Origin: Bigelowiella natans CCMP2755
Taxonomy: Eukaryota > Cercozoa > Chlorarachniophyceae
NCBI GenBank assembly: GCA_000320545.1
Contig: ADNK01001805.1
Location: 1-30,815, forward strand
Length of the DNA: 30,815 bases
Direction of reading: 5' to 3'
Positions 8,574 through 17,812 of this stretch are shown here, in pieces (position 1 is the stretch's first letter; every line of letters starts with the position of its first letter). The translations under genes were made by a program, and so were the position numbers. The notes under the pieces were generated by a model that worked only from the letters and a program-made list of their open reading frames with translations, made no database searches and was not told the DNA's origin.

Positions 8574-9380
8574 TGGGCACGTGGCTCCTTGTGACGTGCA
8601 CAGAGCTGCTGGCACACCTCTTTGGATGTGTGCAGCGAGTGCTGACATGCACGTTCAGGACCTTCATCCTCCACGATGTGCACAGCACCTTCTGCTGGTG
8701 CACATCAAGTGGGCACAGAGCCTGCTTCTCAATTGCAACGGGCCATCGCTCCGATGTGTGCAGCTCGTGCTGACACATGACGAGCTGCTCCAACGACACG
8801 TGCAGCTTCTGTGGCTGACACACGTTCCACCTGTGAATCATGGATTTTGAATTGCAACACGTGCAGCACAGCTGATGCATCACACAATGAAACGACGTGT
8901 GCAGCGCAGCTGGTGTGTTGCAAAGTTGAGTGATGCACGTGCAGCTGGTGCTGCTGACACGTGTTCTCTCTGTCACAAAAGAAAACAGGTTTGAACTTGC
9001 AGCACGTGCAGCACAGCTGATGTGTCGTGATGTTTGACAACACGTGCAGCGTGGCTGACACATTGTGGCATTGATGTGACACCACGTGCAGTCTTGCAGC
9101 TGACACAAGGTGCAACTTGCATGCAGGCTTTGCCTGGTGTCAAGCACATGCAGCTGTGGGCTGTTGCAAACGTGTGGGTTGCATGCAGCTTGCGGCTGGC
9201 ACACGATGCGAACTTGTTCACTGGCCACCTCGCACGCACACATCGAGACGCGCGATGGCGTGGCCACTCTGGCTGCTGGCACTCCTTCTCCTGCTGGCCT
9301 GGTCTCAATCGACCACAACAACACGATGCATCATCAACCACAACAACCAGTGCCACAGTCACGTGGCTGACAATGGCGGT
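8574..9380. repeat. degenerate minisatellite of ACGTGCAGC / GCTGACAC units
   Basis: Words of the form CACGTGCAGC, CAGCTGATG and GCTGACACA recur irregularly every 30-80 bp from about 8575 to 9170, often giving the palindrome CACGTG. Long frames on the minus strand (Cys/His-rich) come from this repetition and not from a gene. The last 200 bp (9190-9380) are CA/AC-rich and unassigned. Confidence 0.6.
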
Positions 9381-9520
9381 CTGCTAGCGGTCTCCGGCGA
9401 GACTGCCAGCTGCTAGAGCTGGTCTGGCCAGCTAGGTCTAGCGGTGATCGAAAAGTCATTGTTGCAAAATTGCGCTGCACCGTGCCACTTGGCCACTTGG
9501 TGGTGCATGTGATTGACAGG
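9381..9520. repeat. CTAG scar pair next to the retrotransposon
   Basis: CTAG at 9413 is flanked by exact AGCTG on both sides. CTAG at 9384 has near-identical 7-mers (CGGTCTG before, CGGTCTC after). The rest up to the insertion point is unassigned. Confidence 0.6.
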
Positions 9521-9524
9521 AACA
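9521..9524. repeat. target-site duplication, left copy
   Basis: AACA immediately precedes the 5' LTR and recurs immediately after the 3' LTR at 15241-15244. Confidence 0.7.
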
Positions 9525-9850
9525 TGTAGCGCGTACCACTACGCGGGCACAAGTCACGTGCGACAACAAAGGGGTTGTCGCGGATATAGAATATAGATAA
9601 CGTAGATATTAATACAGCATAGGCACGTGGGTTCCGGCGGGACTCATGGCAGCACACCGGAAGTGTGCTGCCCCACGTGCGGCGGCATTCGCGAAAGCTT
9701 CGCGAATGATTACGCAGTGCACGATTTAATAAAAATATAATCTTTAATAAAAATAAACACAACTCTTCAAAAGGAAGCAAACGTGCCTTTCCCCCCCCCT
9801 GCCTACTTGTGCACGTAGCGCCTCGGCCTGTGAACACCTTACGCGCAACA
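9525..9850 (+). repeat. 5' LTR
   Basis: It starts TGTAGC and ends CGCAACA, so it has TG...CA termini. It contains two strong inverted repeats. A 10-bp stem GGCAGCACAC / GTGTGCTGCC (9648-9657, 9663-9672) is enclosed by CACGTGG / CCACGTG (9624-9630, 9673-9679). TTCGCGAA is repeated as a hairpin at 9688-9706. AATAAA-type words near 9725-9760 could serve as a polyadenylation signal. Confidence 0.95.
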
Positions 9851-9855
9851 ACCTT

Positions 9856-9873
9856 TGGCTTCCACACACGGGA
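9856..9873 (+). other. candidate primer-binding site
   Basis: TGGCTTCCACACACGGGA starts 5 bp after the 5' LTR. The leading TGG is complementary to a tRNA 3' CCA. Which tRNA would prime cannot be decided here. Confidence 0.4.
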
Positions 9874-9889
9874 AACGATTTGACTAACA

Positions 9890-12800
9890 ATGTCACAGCA
9901 GCTAGAAGAACAGCAGGACTTTGGCTCGCAGGCCGTGCAAGGGCACGAGCAGAAACAGGAAAGGAAGGGCGATACGGACGCTAAGGAAGGAGGAGGAACA
10001 CCTCCACAGGCACCGCCGGGACCAGCACCCGGGATTAAGAAAGCAGATGCAGCAGCAGAGGCACTGGAGAACTTCTACGAGGCGGACGACGAGGACGTGG
10101 CCGCCGAAAGCAAGAAGGTCGTAATGGCATTACGAGCCTTGCGACCCAGGGCGAGCAACTACGCCAAACTGAAAGTATCGATAGAATACAAGTATCAGAC
10201 ACATGATGTTTGGGCAGCTATCATGCAGGACATCATGGATTACGAAGCAGACTTACCTCCAGAGTGGGCAGCTTTGTTTAGGAACGACGGGGGTCTGGGC
10301 GCCTCGCGGGGGACGACCCAGAGCACCGTCAAGCAGCAGCAGCCGGTACAGCGGAACACCCAGTTCATGTCTGTTAAAACAGCACCGGTTATGATAACGA
10401 AATACAACGGGAAAAGAGGTGAGGCAAGGAGGTGGTGGAAGAACGCTAGGAGTATACTCTGCGACTTTACCCCTAACCCCACCGAAAACGACAAGCTCAA
10501 ATGGCTAGCTATAATAAAGCAAGCCATGGACCTTTACGAGACAGGCAGGACCCGGATCAGGCAGCTAGAGAAAATACACACTACAGTTAGTGGGCTACGA
10601 GACGTTGAGGCGATAATGAAGGCTTTTGTAAATGAACAGGATGCTAACTCCCTACCCCAGGCTATTAGAAAATACAGAGCAATGATGCAGCATGAGAGAG
10701 AACCTGTTAGAGACTTTGCCACGCGCTTCCAGGATATGATCGACGAACTACATGATTTTAATTACAACACAGGTGATGATCAGGCAAGGTTTGAAGAGTT
10801 CAAGTTAAAGATAAAGGAATCCACTTACGTTACGGAGAAAGGCTACACCACGATGGAGGCAGCAGTGCAGGCTATATCCCTACGCGAGCAGGAGCAGGAC
10901 CGCAAGTTTACCAGCCCTAAGGTACCTGGCATAGGAAACATTAACGCTATTAAGCCGCAGCGAGACTGGTACAAGGACAGGGAAGGTAACCGACGTTGCG
11001 GATACTGCTCACGTAAAGGGAAACACACCGCTAAAGACTGCAGAGACAGGAAAGAAGGACGACCCAGGATGACGATCAGGCAGCTCAACGAACACTACGA
11101 GAAGTTAAAGAGAAAGAAAGGCAGAGGACAAGGATATAACAACAGCAAATGGCAAGGCAGCAACAACGGGAAGAACAATAAATATAAGAACAAAAAGCAG
11201 AACAGTATCAATGCTATACAGCAGCAGATAAACGGAATATTAGATCACCTTAAGCAGGCGCCGACGAAGACAGCAGTACCAGCAACGCAGGACCAAGACA
11301 AGCCCATGACCCTAGACGACATAAAGAACTTAGGAGTATGCAACATTAATGACGAAGACGCTAACAGGACTATCAAAGTTGCTATGACCAAGGTTAAAGT
11401 TAAAGACAGCTACGGAGACTACAAGAAACTACCTGCCCTTTGGGATAGTGGCAGCATGCCGAAGTCCTTCATAAGCCTAAGCACAGTAAGAAGGTTAGGA
11501 CTATTGGATCAAGTGACTAAGAAAGAACGTAAATATGCTCAAGCAGACGGAAGCTCTTCCATGAAGACCGTCGGTGAGCTAATGCTAAAGCTACAGATAC
11601 CTGGCAGCGACGCGGAGACCCAAATCAAGACCCGAGTAGCCATGACTTTATCCATGGAACTACTCCTCGGACAGGATGCCCTAGAAAAATTAGGGGGGAT
11701 CATATCATTCTACAATCACAAGATATACTTTGCTAAGTTGCCAAAGAAGTCAGGCAGGACCATCAGCCAGAACATGATACGGCTTGACGAGTGGACCTCT
11801 GAGTCAAGCGTTAATGCGTTAGAGTTTATGGACCTAGCGGACAACAAGCTACCTACACCTACCGAGCTACGGAAGAAGAACCCCGGCAAGACCATCCGAC
11901 AGATAACGGAGCTACTGGACAAGACCCCCCCAGCTGATGATTGGGATATCGACAAAGGCAAAAAGTACATTAATAAAATATTAAACGAGAAGTACTCTGA
12001 CATCACCAAGCCGACGACGAAGCCCTCCAGCAAGCTTACCCCAGTAAAGATCGAGCTAAAGAAGGGATACGAAGAGTGCATCATCAATGACCCAGAACAT
12101 AGGCGACCGGAAGCGGACTGGGAAAAGATAGAGTGGCAGATCAATGAATGGGCAAAGGAAGGGAAGATAGAGCCAAGCAACTCACCATGGAACGTGAGAC
12201 ATGTGCTAGCTAAGAAACCTACTTACCCTTTCTTCCGCCTGGCGCACAACTTCATCCGCCACAACCGAGTAATAAAGAGGATCCAGACACCTACACCAAG
12301 GATAGATGACGTTATTGAACACGTCATAGGATACAAATACTACTCTTCCCTAGATAAAAATGAATCATACATGCAGACACCCATCCACAAAACCTCCCGC
12401 CCCATTACCGCGTTCTCCAGCAGGCACAGGAAGTGGCACTTCGTCGTATTCCCTTACGGCCTAAGCATATCAGGGGATGCGTTCAGTAGTCAGAACTACA
12501 GGGCATACACACATGATGGGATGGCGTCTGTGTTGTGGGTGTTTGTGTTTGTGTATGTGGATGATGACATAATATGTACCAACACAGTCGTCGCTCAGAT
12601 CTTCCTCCTGGAAAATATATTTATTAGGTTTGCACACTTCGGTTTTACTATTAGACTGCAGAAGTGTACATTCCTAGCTACAAGAATCAAGTGGTGTGGA
12701 TATTACCTGGAGCAAGGCCGCATCACCCCAAACCCCGAGAAAGTAGCAGCACTACAGCAAGCCCCTAAACCTAAGAATGCAAAGGAGTTAAAGTCATTCT

Positions 12801-14863
12801 TGCAGACTGCAGCTTGGATACTACGTAGGTTCTCCCCTACCTACGCTAGGACTGCAGCTGCTTTTACTACTGCTTACCGGAAGGAGAACTCTGTAGGCCT
12901 CAGCTTCGCTAAGGTGTGGGCCAAGGCTGGCCTTGATGCCCACTTCGATAACCTAATAAAGTTATGCAGCAACACCCTATTGAATGCTAAGCTAGACACT
13001 ACTAGACCAGCTACCCTATGGACAGACTGGTCTAAGCTAGGTATGGCTGCTGTACTTACCCAAGACCAGCAGATCATACGGGTGTGGGGCAGGGCCTGCA
13101 CAGCAGCTGAGGCCAAGTACAGCCCTACAAAAGGAGAGTATAAAGCCATGACTGAGGCGCAGAGGAAACTAAGATACTACCTGCTGTCGGTGCCCAGCTT
13201 CACCTTAATGACTGACCACAAGCCCCTCCTAGGCATCGACCGCAAGCTCGAAGCGCCTAACGATGAGTATGCAGCTATGAGGGCGGACACGGAAGAGTTT
13301 AGGGACAAGAGGACAGTGGTCTACGCACCAGGAGACAAGCAGCTTGCTGACTATTTCAGCAGGCTGTTCGAAAAGAAAGTCCCTACCCAGGTCACCCCTA
13401 TGGTTAACGCGATTACCTTCGAGGACGGCGACTTCCTGCCTGAGCCAGAGGAGCTCCAGCACCTTCAAGAACACCTGGATAAATACAAACACAAGCATGA
13501 GGTACTTAGTGATAGGATATATGTATACACTAATAATGTTAGGCGTACCTACGTGCCACGGCGGACCAGGGGAGCCCTTCTCTTTACCGCCCATGGACCT
13601 GCACACGTAGGAGAAAACCATATCACTGCTCTACTCTACCATTACTACTGGCCCTACAAGCTAAAAGAGATAAGGACATACCTGCGTGGCTGCAGGTGCT
13701 CCAGCTTGAAGGCGGCAGGCGTCGCCACCAAGGAGTCCAGCAAGAGCCGTGCATCTAAGAAAATCAAAGCAAGGAACTTCTTAGATATCGTGCAAATTGA
13801 TGTTTATAAGTACGATGGCTATCACTACCTTACCTTCGTTGATGTGGCCACTGGAAAGTGCTGGGTTAAAAAGATTATCAAGGTCAACGTTGCTAAGAAG
13901 AACAAAGGCTTATATAAGCAGAGGCTTACTAACTGCTACCGTACCTGGGAGTCTGAGCTCCAGGCTATCCCTGATGAAGTTAGCATAAACAAGATACCAA
14001 AGAAGTTACATGTGGATAATGAGACCTCTCTTCTACAGCTACCACACCCTAATATTGATGCCTCACCTGTATACTATGCCCAGTCCAACTCCAAGGTAGA
14101 GCGACTCCACCGCACCTTGGCCAACCTAAGCAGGATAAATAGCACCACACCAGACAAGATACAAGGGTTAGTAAACGACACCTTCACGTCTGGGGGAGGT
14201 ATCAAGGATAAGGAGAGGGAAGAAGGCGACGACAACGACGACGATACCGAGAGCGAAGACGAGAAGGTCCCGTACGATGGCCGAGTTCTAAAGGAAGGAC
14301 AGTATGTTAGGGCCAAGGTAAATCTGAGATCGAGAAATAAACAAGACCCCTTCTGGGGTGGCGTTGCAAAGGTTACCGAGAGGAAGGGGAGGAAGCAGTA
14401 CTACATCTATGATGGGAACAGGGTCACCTTGCGCCACATCAGTCACCTAAAGAATTATGATATCGGTGAGAAGCTCCTAGAGGATGTTAAAGTAAACCCT
14501 ACTGTGTGGGAGCGAGCAATGCCTTGTTTAGGACCCCGACCTAAGTTCGATGTGGAATATGGAAACAATAAGGTCAGGGTGAACGACGATTGGCGCATGA
14601 AGATTGTCTATCTAGGCTACCCTGGATTACGAAATATGGAGAGGGTAGCTATGAAAATAAAGGACGGAAAATATCAGCTACTCTACCTAGCTGTTCCCGA
14701 CTTACCCTTTGAGCACTGGTATAAGGTCCTGGGGGACCTTGATGCAGAGGGCTGGTATGGACACGAACCTAAGGACGAAGGTGAGTTCTGGGTAAGCGAC
14801 AAAGGAGATAAGGTTAGAGAGGAATCTATTACCTGGTGGTTGGTGAAGTTCCGAAAGCGATGA
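9890..14863 (+). CDS. retrotransposon Gag-Pol polyprotein, 1657 aa
   Basis: Residues 1-360 are Gag-like, ending in a basic region with a zinc knuckle (Cys370, Cys373, His379, Cys384), followed by a Lys/Asn/Gln-rich linker. The aspartic protease has WDSG with Asp519 and a later LLGQDAL flap-side motif. The reverse transcriptase has Asp822 and the YVDDD box (Asp891, Asp892). RNase H acidic residues are Asp1046, about Glu1082, Asp1109 and Asp1154. The integrase has a zinc region with His1235, His1239, Cys1268 and Cys1270, and catalytic Asp1304, Asp1376 and Glu1404 (NSKVERLHRTL). A GPY/F-like module (DPFWGGVAKV) precedes a 130-residue C-terminal extension I cannot assign. Gag and Pol are one frame, so Gag excess cannot come from frameshifting or stop readthrough. 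Odd points are the variant knuckle, CXC in the integrase finger and a short Asp-Glu spacing. Confidence 0.95.
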   Translation: MSQQLEEQQDFGSQAVQGHEQKQERKGDTDAKEGGGTPPQAPPGPAPGIKKADAAAEALENFYEADDEDVAAESKKVVMALRALRPRASNYAKLKVSIEYKYQTHDVWAAIMQDIMDYEADLPPEWAALFRNDGGLGASRGTTQSTVKQQQPVQRNTQFMSVKTAPVMITKYNGKRGEARRWWKNARSILCDFTPNPTENDKLKWLAIIKQAMDLYETGRTRIRQLEKIHTTVSGLRDVEAIMKAFVNEQDANSLPQAIRKYRAMMQHEREPVRDFATRFQDMIDELHDFNYNTGDDQARFEEFKLKIKESTYVTEKGYTTMEAAVQAISLREQEQDRKFTSPKVPGIGNINAIKPQRDWYKDREGNRRCGYCSRKGKHTAKDCRDRKEGRPRMTIRQLNEHYEKLKRKKGRGQGYNNSKWQGSNNGKNNKYKNKKQNSINAIQQQINGILDHLKQAPTKTAVPATQDQDKPMTLDDIKNLGVCNINDEDANRTIKVAMTKVKVKDSYGDYKKLPALWDSGSMPKSFISLSTVRRLGLLDQVTKKERKYAQADGSSSMKTVGELMLKLQIPGSDAETQIKTRVAMTLSMELLLGQDALEKLGGIISFYNHKIYFAKLPKKSGRTISQNMIRLDEWTSESSVNALEFMDLADNKLPTPTELRKKNPGKTIRQITELLDKTPPADDWDIDKGKKYINKILNEKYSDITKPTTKPSSKLTPVKIELKKGYEECIINDPEHRRPEADWEKIEWQINEWAKEGKIEPSNSPWNVRHVLAKKPTYPFFRLAHNFIRHNRVIKRIQTPTPRIDDVIEHVIGYKYYSSLDKNESYMQTPIHKTSRPITAFSSRHRKWHFVVFPYGLSISGDAFSSQNYRAYTHDGMASVLWVFVFVYVDDDIICTNTVVAQIFLLENIFIRFAHFGFTIRLQKCTFLATRIKWCGYYLEQGRITPNPEKVAALQQAPKPKNAKELKSFLQTAAWILRRFSPTYARTAAAFTTAYRKENSVGLSFAKVWAKAGLDAHFDNLIKLCSNTLLNAKLDTTRPATLWTDWSKLGMAAVLTQDQQIIRVWGRACTAAEAKYSPTKGEYKAMTEAQRKLRYYLLSVPSFTLMTDHKPLLGIDRKLEAPNDEYAAMRADTEEFRDKRTVVYAPGDKQLADYFSRLFEKKVPTQVTPMVNAITFEDGDFLPEPEELQHLQEHLDKYKHKHEVLSDRIYVYTNNVRRTYVPRRTRGALLFTAHGPAHVGENHITALLYHYYWPYKLKEIRTYLRGCRCSSLKAAGVATKESSKSRASKKIKARNFLDIVQIDVYKYDGYHYLTFVDVATGKCWVKKIIKVNVAKKNKGLYKQRLTNCYRTWESELQAIPDEVSINKIPKKLHVDNETSLLQLPHPNIDASPVYYAQSNSKVERLHRTLANLSRINSTTPDKIQGLVNDTFTSGGGIKDKEREEGDDNDDDTESEDEKVPYDGRVLKEGQYVRAKVNLRSRNKQDPFWGGVAKVTERKGRKQYYIYDGNRVTLRHISHLKNYDIGEKLLEDVKVNPTVWERAMPCLGPRPKFDVEYGNNKVRVNDDWRMKIVYLGYPGLRNMERVAMKIKDGKYQLLYLAVPDLPFEHWYKVLGDLDAEGWYGHEPKDEGEFWVSDKGDKVREESITWWLVKFRKR

Positions 14864-14906
14864 AGGTCTAAGGGAATAAGGAAGGAAGGAAGGAGCAACG
14901 TGACTT

Positions 14907-14914
14907 GGGGGAGG
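14907..14914 (+). other. polypurine tract
   Basis: GGGGGAGG directly abuts the 3' LTR, in a wider purine-rich stretch from about 14865. This is the expected plus-strand primer site. Confidence 0.8.
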
Positions 14915-15240
14915 TGTAGCGCGTACCACTACGCGGGCACAAGTCACGTGCGACAACAAAGGGGTTGTCGCGGATATAGAATATAGATAACGTAGATATT
15001 AATACAGCATAGGCACGTGGGTTCCGGCGGGACTCATGGCAGCACACCGGAAGTGTGCTGCCCCACGTGCGGCGGCATTCGCGAAAGCTTCGCGAATGAT
15101 TACGCAGTGCACGATTTAATAAAAATATAATCTTTAATAAAAATAAACACAACTCTTCAAAAGGAAGCAAACGTGCCTTTCCCCCCCCCTGCCTACTTGT
15201 GCACGTAGCGCCTCGGCCTGTGAACACCTTACGCGCAACA
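14915..15240 (+). repeat. 3' LTR
   Basis: Offset from the 5' LTR by exactly 5390 bp and read as identical, including the run of nine cytosines. The matching hairpins are at 15014-15069 and 15078-15096. Confidence 0.95.
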
Positions 15241-15244
15241 AACA
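15241..15244. repeat. target-site duplication, right copy
   Basis: AACA, matching 9521-9524. Confidence 0.7.
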
Positions 15245-15394
15245 ATGAGACAGGAATGACAAACACGATTCCCACGTTCCCACACGCGTGCTCACAACGC
15301 AAAGTTGACGCTGCGTCAGAGTTCCCATGCTTGTCGCACTGCATTTTCTTCGGTTGTTGTCAAGGAAATCGGAATGACACGTGGCACTTGTCTC

Positions 15395-15479
15395 AGCTCC
15401 TGGAAAAGGGGTATTTCCTCATTGCGACGTCAAAAATTCATTGTCGCAATGTGAAGTTGTACTGCACTATCCAGGAGCT
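15395..15479. promoter_or_regulatory. nested inverted repeats just upstream of the SohB start
   Basis: Outer arms AGCTCCTGGA (15395-15404) and TCCAGGAGCT (15470-15479) enclose inner arms ATTGCGAC (15421-15428) and GTCGCAAT (15443-15450). The outer arm ends 10 bp before the ATG, so the structure would lie in the promoter or 5' leader. Function is unknown; it could equally be a small fold-back repeat. Confidence 0.4.
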
Positions 15480-15489
15480 ATTCGGACAG

Positions 15490-17378
15490 ATGGCTGCCAC
15501 TCGACGACCCCACGTCGCCGCGCTTGCCGTCCTCGGCGCTTGCCTGCTTTTTCTTCTCCTGCAGTGTGCTTCGCCTGCACCTGGGAGTACACTTGCGGGT
15601 ACGGATCACTCTTTGGCAAAATGCTTCTTCTGTCAAACGCTAGAAGCGACCCTGAATTCATCGATTTGTTTGCTCTGTTGTGGTTTTCCTCGAATTCCAT
15701 GCAGGTTCTAGATTGGCCAATGGTGACACTTCGCTCACTAGAATGAGCCATTCTTCGATTACGCCAAGGAGTATCCCTTCAACTAGGGCGACTCCTATAG
15801 CTTTGAGCAGGTCAGGACAGCAGCGAAGGCGATAAGTGTGCGATTAGTTGAATCGATATGAGTAGTAGGAAAATCTTACTGATGTTGTTCCTGTTGTTAT
15901 AAGTTGCATATCAGTCGTGGTTGTGAGGAAATCGTACATTCGAATTGTAATGAATTATGCTTGTCCATGGTCTGATCAAAATGAGCTTGAGGACCCATGT
16001 TCTGGGATAATTTACATGACTAATTCACCCAATCTGATATTTTTCCAAGGATGAAAGAGTACCTCGGAGGAACACGACGCCGCATGCAGACAAGTGCCGC
16101 TCATGTAAAATAATAAACTTATTGTACTGACCACGTCTATTTCTCTTTCTCTCTCTCTCTCTCTCTCTCTGCCCCCCCCTTTTTTTTTTATTTTTCTCTC
16201 TCACTTTCATGCTAAGAAATGTTCTTAGGGAGAAAGAAATGTTGACGGCCACAAATGCGATGTCGTCTCCATAACCATTTAATGCCAAATTATTCTCAGA
16301 AAAACGAGCAGCATTATGAAACGGATGGAGAATTCCCTAATAAAGACGTCCATCGCAGGCGATCTGCTGGTTTAGCAGCTGCTGTTGCTGCTGTTTCTTC
16401 CTCTCTCATGCTACCTGAAAAGTCAACGGCTGCTGATTTCAGCATCGAAAGTAACACTGATAATTTTGTATGTATTCAAACCACGAGGGCTCTTTTGTTC
16501 GAGTTGCTGCTGCTTACAGCTATCACCATCGTCTGAAACCACATGAAATACAATGCAACTGTGCGCACTCAATACACCCCGTTCTTTCTCTACGCAGAAG
16601 TTACTGAGACGATATCGAAGCTGTCAGACACCATGGGGTCGCTCGCCCAGCTTGTGGATCCGATCACAGTAAAAAACCAGCCAATACATTTCCCAAAATC
16701 CACCTCAATTGCGCGCACGGGTCGATGGCCGCCAGTACCGCTACCACAATCGCTAGATGAACATATCAGTCAGATTTAAGGCACAACTTTGTCATTATTT
16801 CTAACCCCCTCCCCTTCCCCCCCCCCCCCATCCCCCTTCAGTCGAAATTCACCGAGCCTATAAGCAATGCGCTGGCCAATCCTGCCGTTGGAGACCTCGG
16901 CATTTTCCTCACCAAAACCGTAATCTCGTGGGGAGTGCCTACTGCTGCTGCCGGCGTGCTTCTCTTGCTGGCAGCTCCGAAGTCTAAAGGCGCAGATATG
17001 GTCGCTTGCAAAAATGGCTGCCGTCAACGAATGCTCTCGCATATATGCGTTGTGTTGTGATGATGTGCCGTCCTTCCCCGAGGAGCGTGTGTGGTGATGA
17101 TGCGTGTATGGTTTTGTGTGTGTATGTGTGTGTGTGTGTGTGTGCAAAATATCTATCTATCGCAGAGTGATCTAGACGAGGATGGCTCCGGCGGTTTCGG
17201 CGGTTTCAACCCGTTTCAGAAGCAAAAGAAGGTATGAACATAGACAGCATTGCTTCTCCTCCTTCTCCTCCTTGCAAGGTTAAGTATCATACCTCAAGGC
17301 GAGGGGTGGCAGATGGACACATACATTGGAATGTTCGACTCTTCGTTAGAACCGTCGTTGCTACTGCTACTGCTACTG

Positions 17379-17417
<39 letters not shown>

Positions 17418-17773
17418 TTTATCATTGCAAGACTTATTCATTGTATCTATCTGCGTAACCGCTAATAGCTACCATTTGGCGATATCGCGTCGCTCGAATG
17501 TCCTCTTCCTCTTCCTCCTCCTCCTCCTCCTCCTCCTCCTCATCATCATCATCATCGTTGTCGTCGCAATTTTTCACACACATTGCCTGCTTCATTTCCG
17601 TCATCACCACTACCATCACCACCACCATTAGGAGCCCAAGCAGTATCTGAAGATCGAGCGGGTGAATGATAAGCTTGACTCTTTCCGCTTTAGCCTTACA
17701 AAGGCCACTGATAGCAGCGCCAGAAGAGCAACAGCTGAAAGAAATCGCGCCGCGTTTACGAAAAGGTTATATA

Positions 17774-17812
<39 letters not shown>

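Larger units (their letters stand above)
9525..15240 (+). mobile_element. intact Ty3/Gypsy-order LTR retrotransposon
   Basis: A complete 5.7-kb element comprises two 326-bp LTRs that I read as identical base for base, a short leader, one 1657-codon gag-pol frame without stops, a purine tract and a 4-bp target duplication. Domain order Gag, protease, reverse transcriptase, RNase H, integrase is that of Ty3/Gypsy elements. Identical LTRs mean a very recent insertion, since the LTRs are copied from one template at integration. It sits about 250 bp upstream of the SohB start codon in the same orientation. None of the CTAG words inside it has the flanking duplications seen in the surrounding repeat DNA. 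Confidence 0.95.

Noticed and set aside
8452-9324. 290-codon Cys/His/Arg-rich frame on the minus strand
   Set aside because: It coincides with the minisatellite and the Arg/Gly-rich part of gag on the other strand. The composition is that of the repeat, with no recognisable domain.
9334-9867. Antisense frame over the LTR, repeated at the 3' LTR
   Set aside because: It is present in both LTRs only because the LTRs are identical. No domain is visible and it lies opposite the element's regulatory region.
11826-11845. GGAC-CTAGC-GGAC inside the pol frame
   Set aside because: The duplicate is not adjacent to CTAG (one extra base) and lies in intact coding sequence; a single such match among about 19 CTAG words is compatible with chance.
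16986-17000. GC-AG donor (AAAG|GCGCAG) for SohB exon 4
   Set aside because: It would leave the next exon in a frame with an immediate stop unless a second acceptor is used. The GT donor at 17001 keeps frame, though it is weak.
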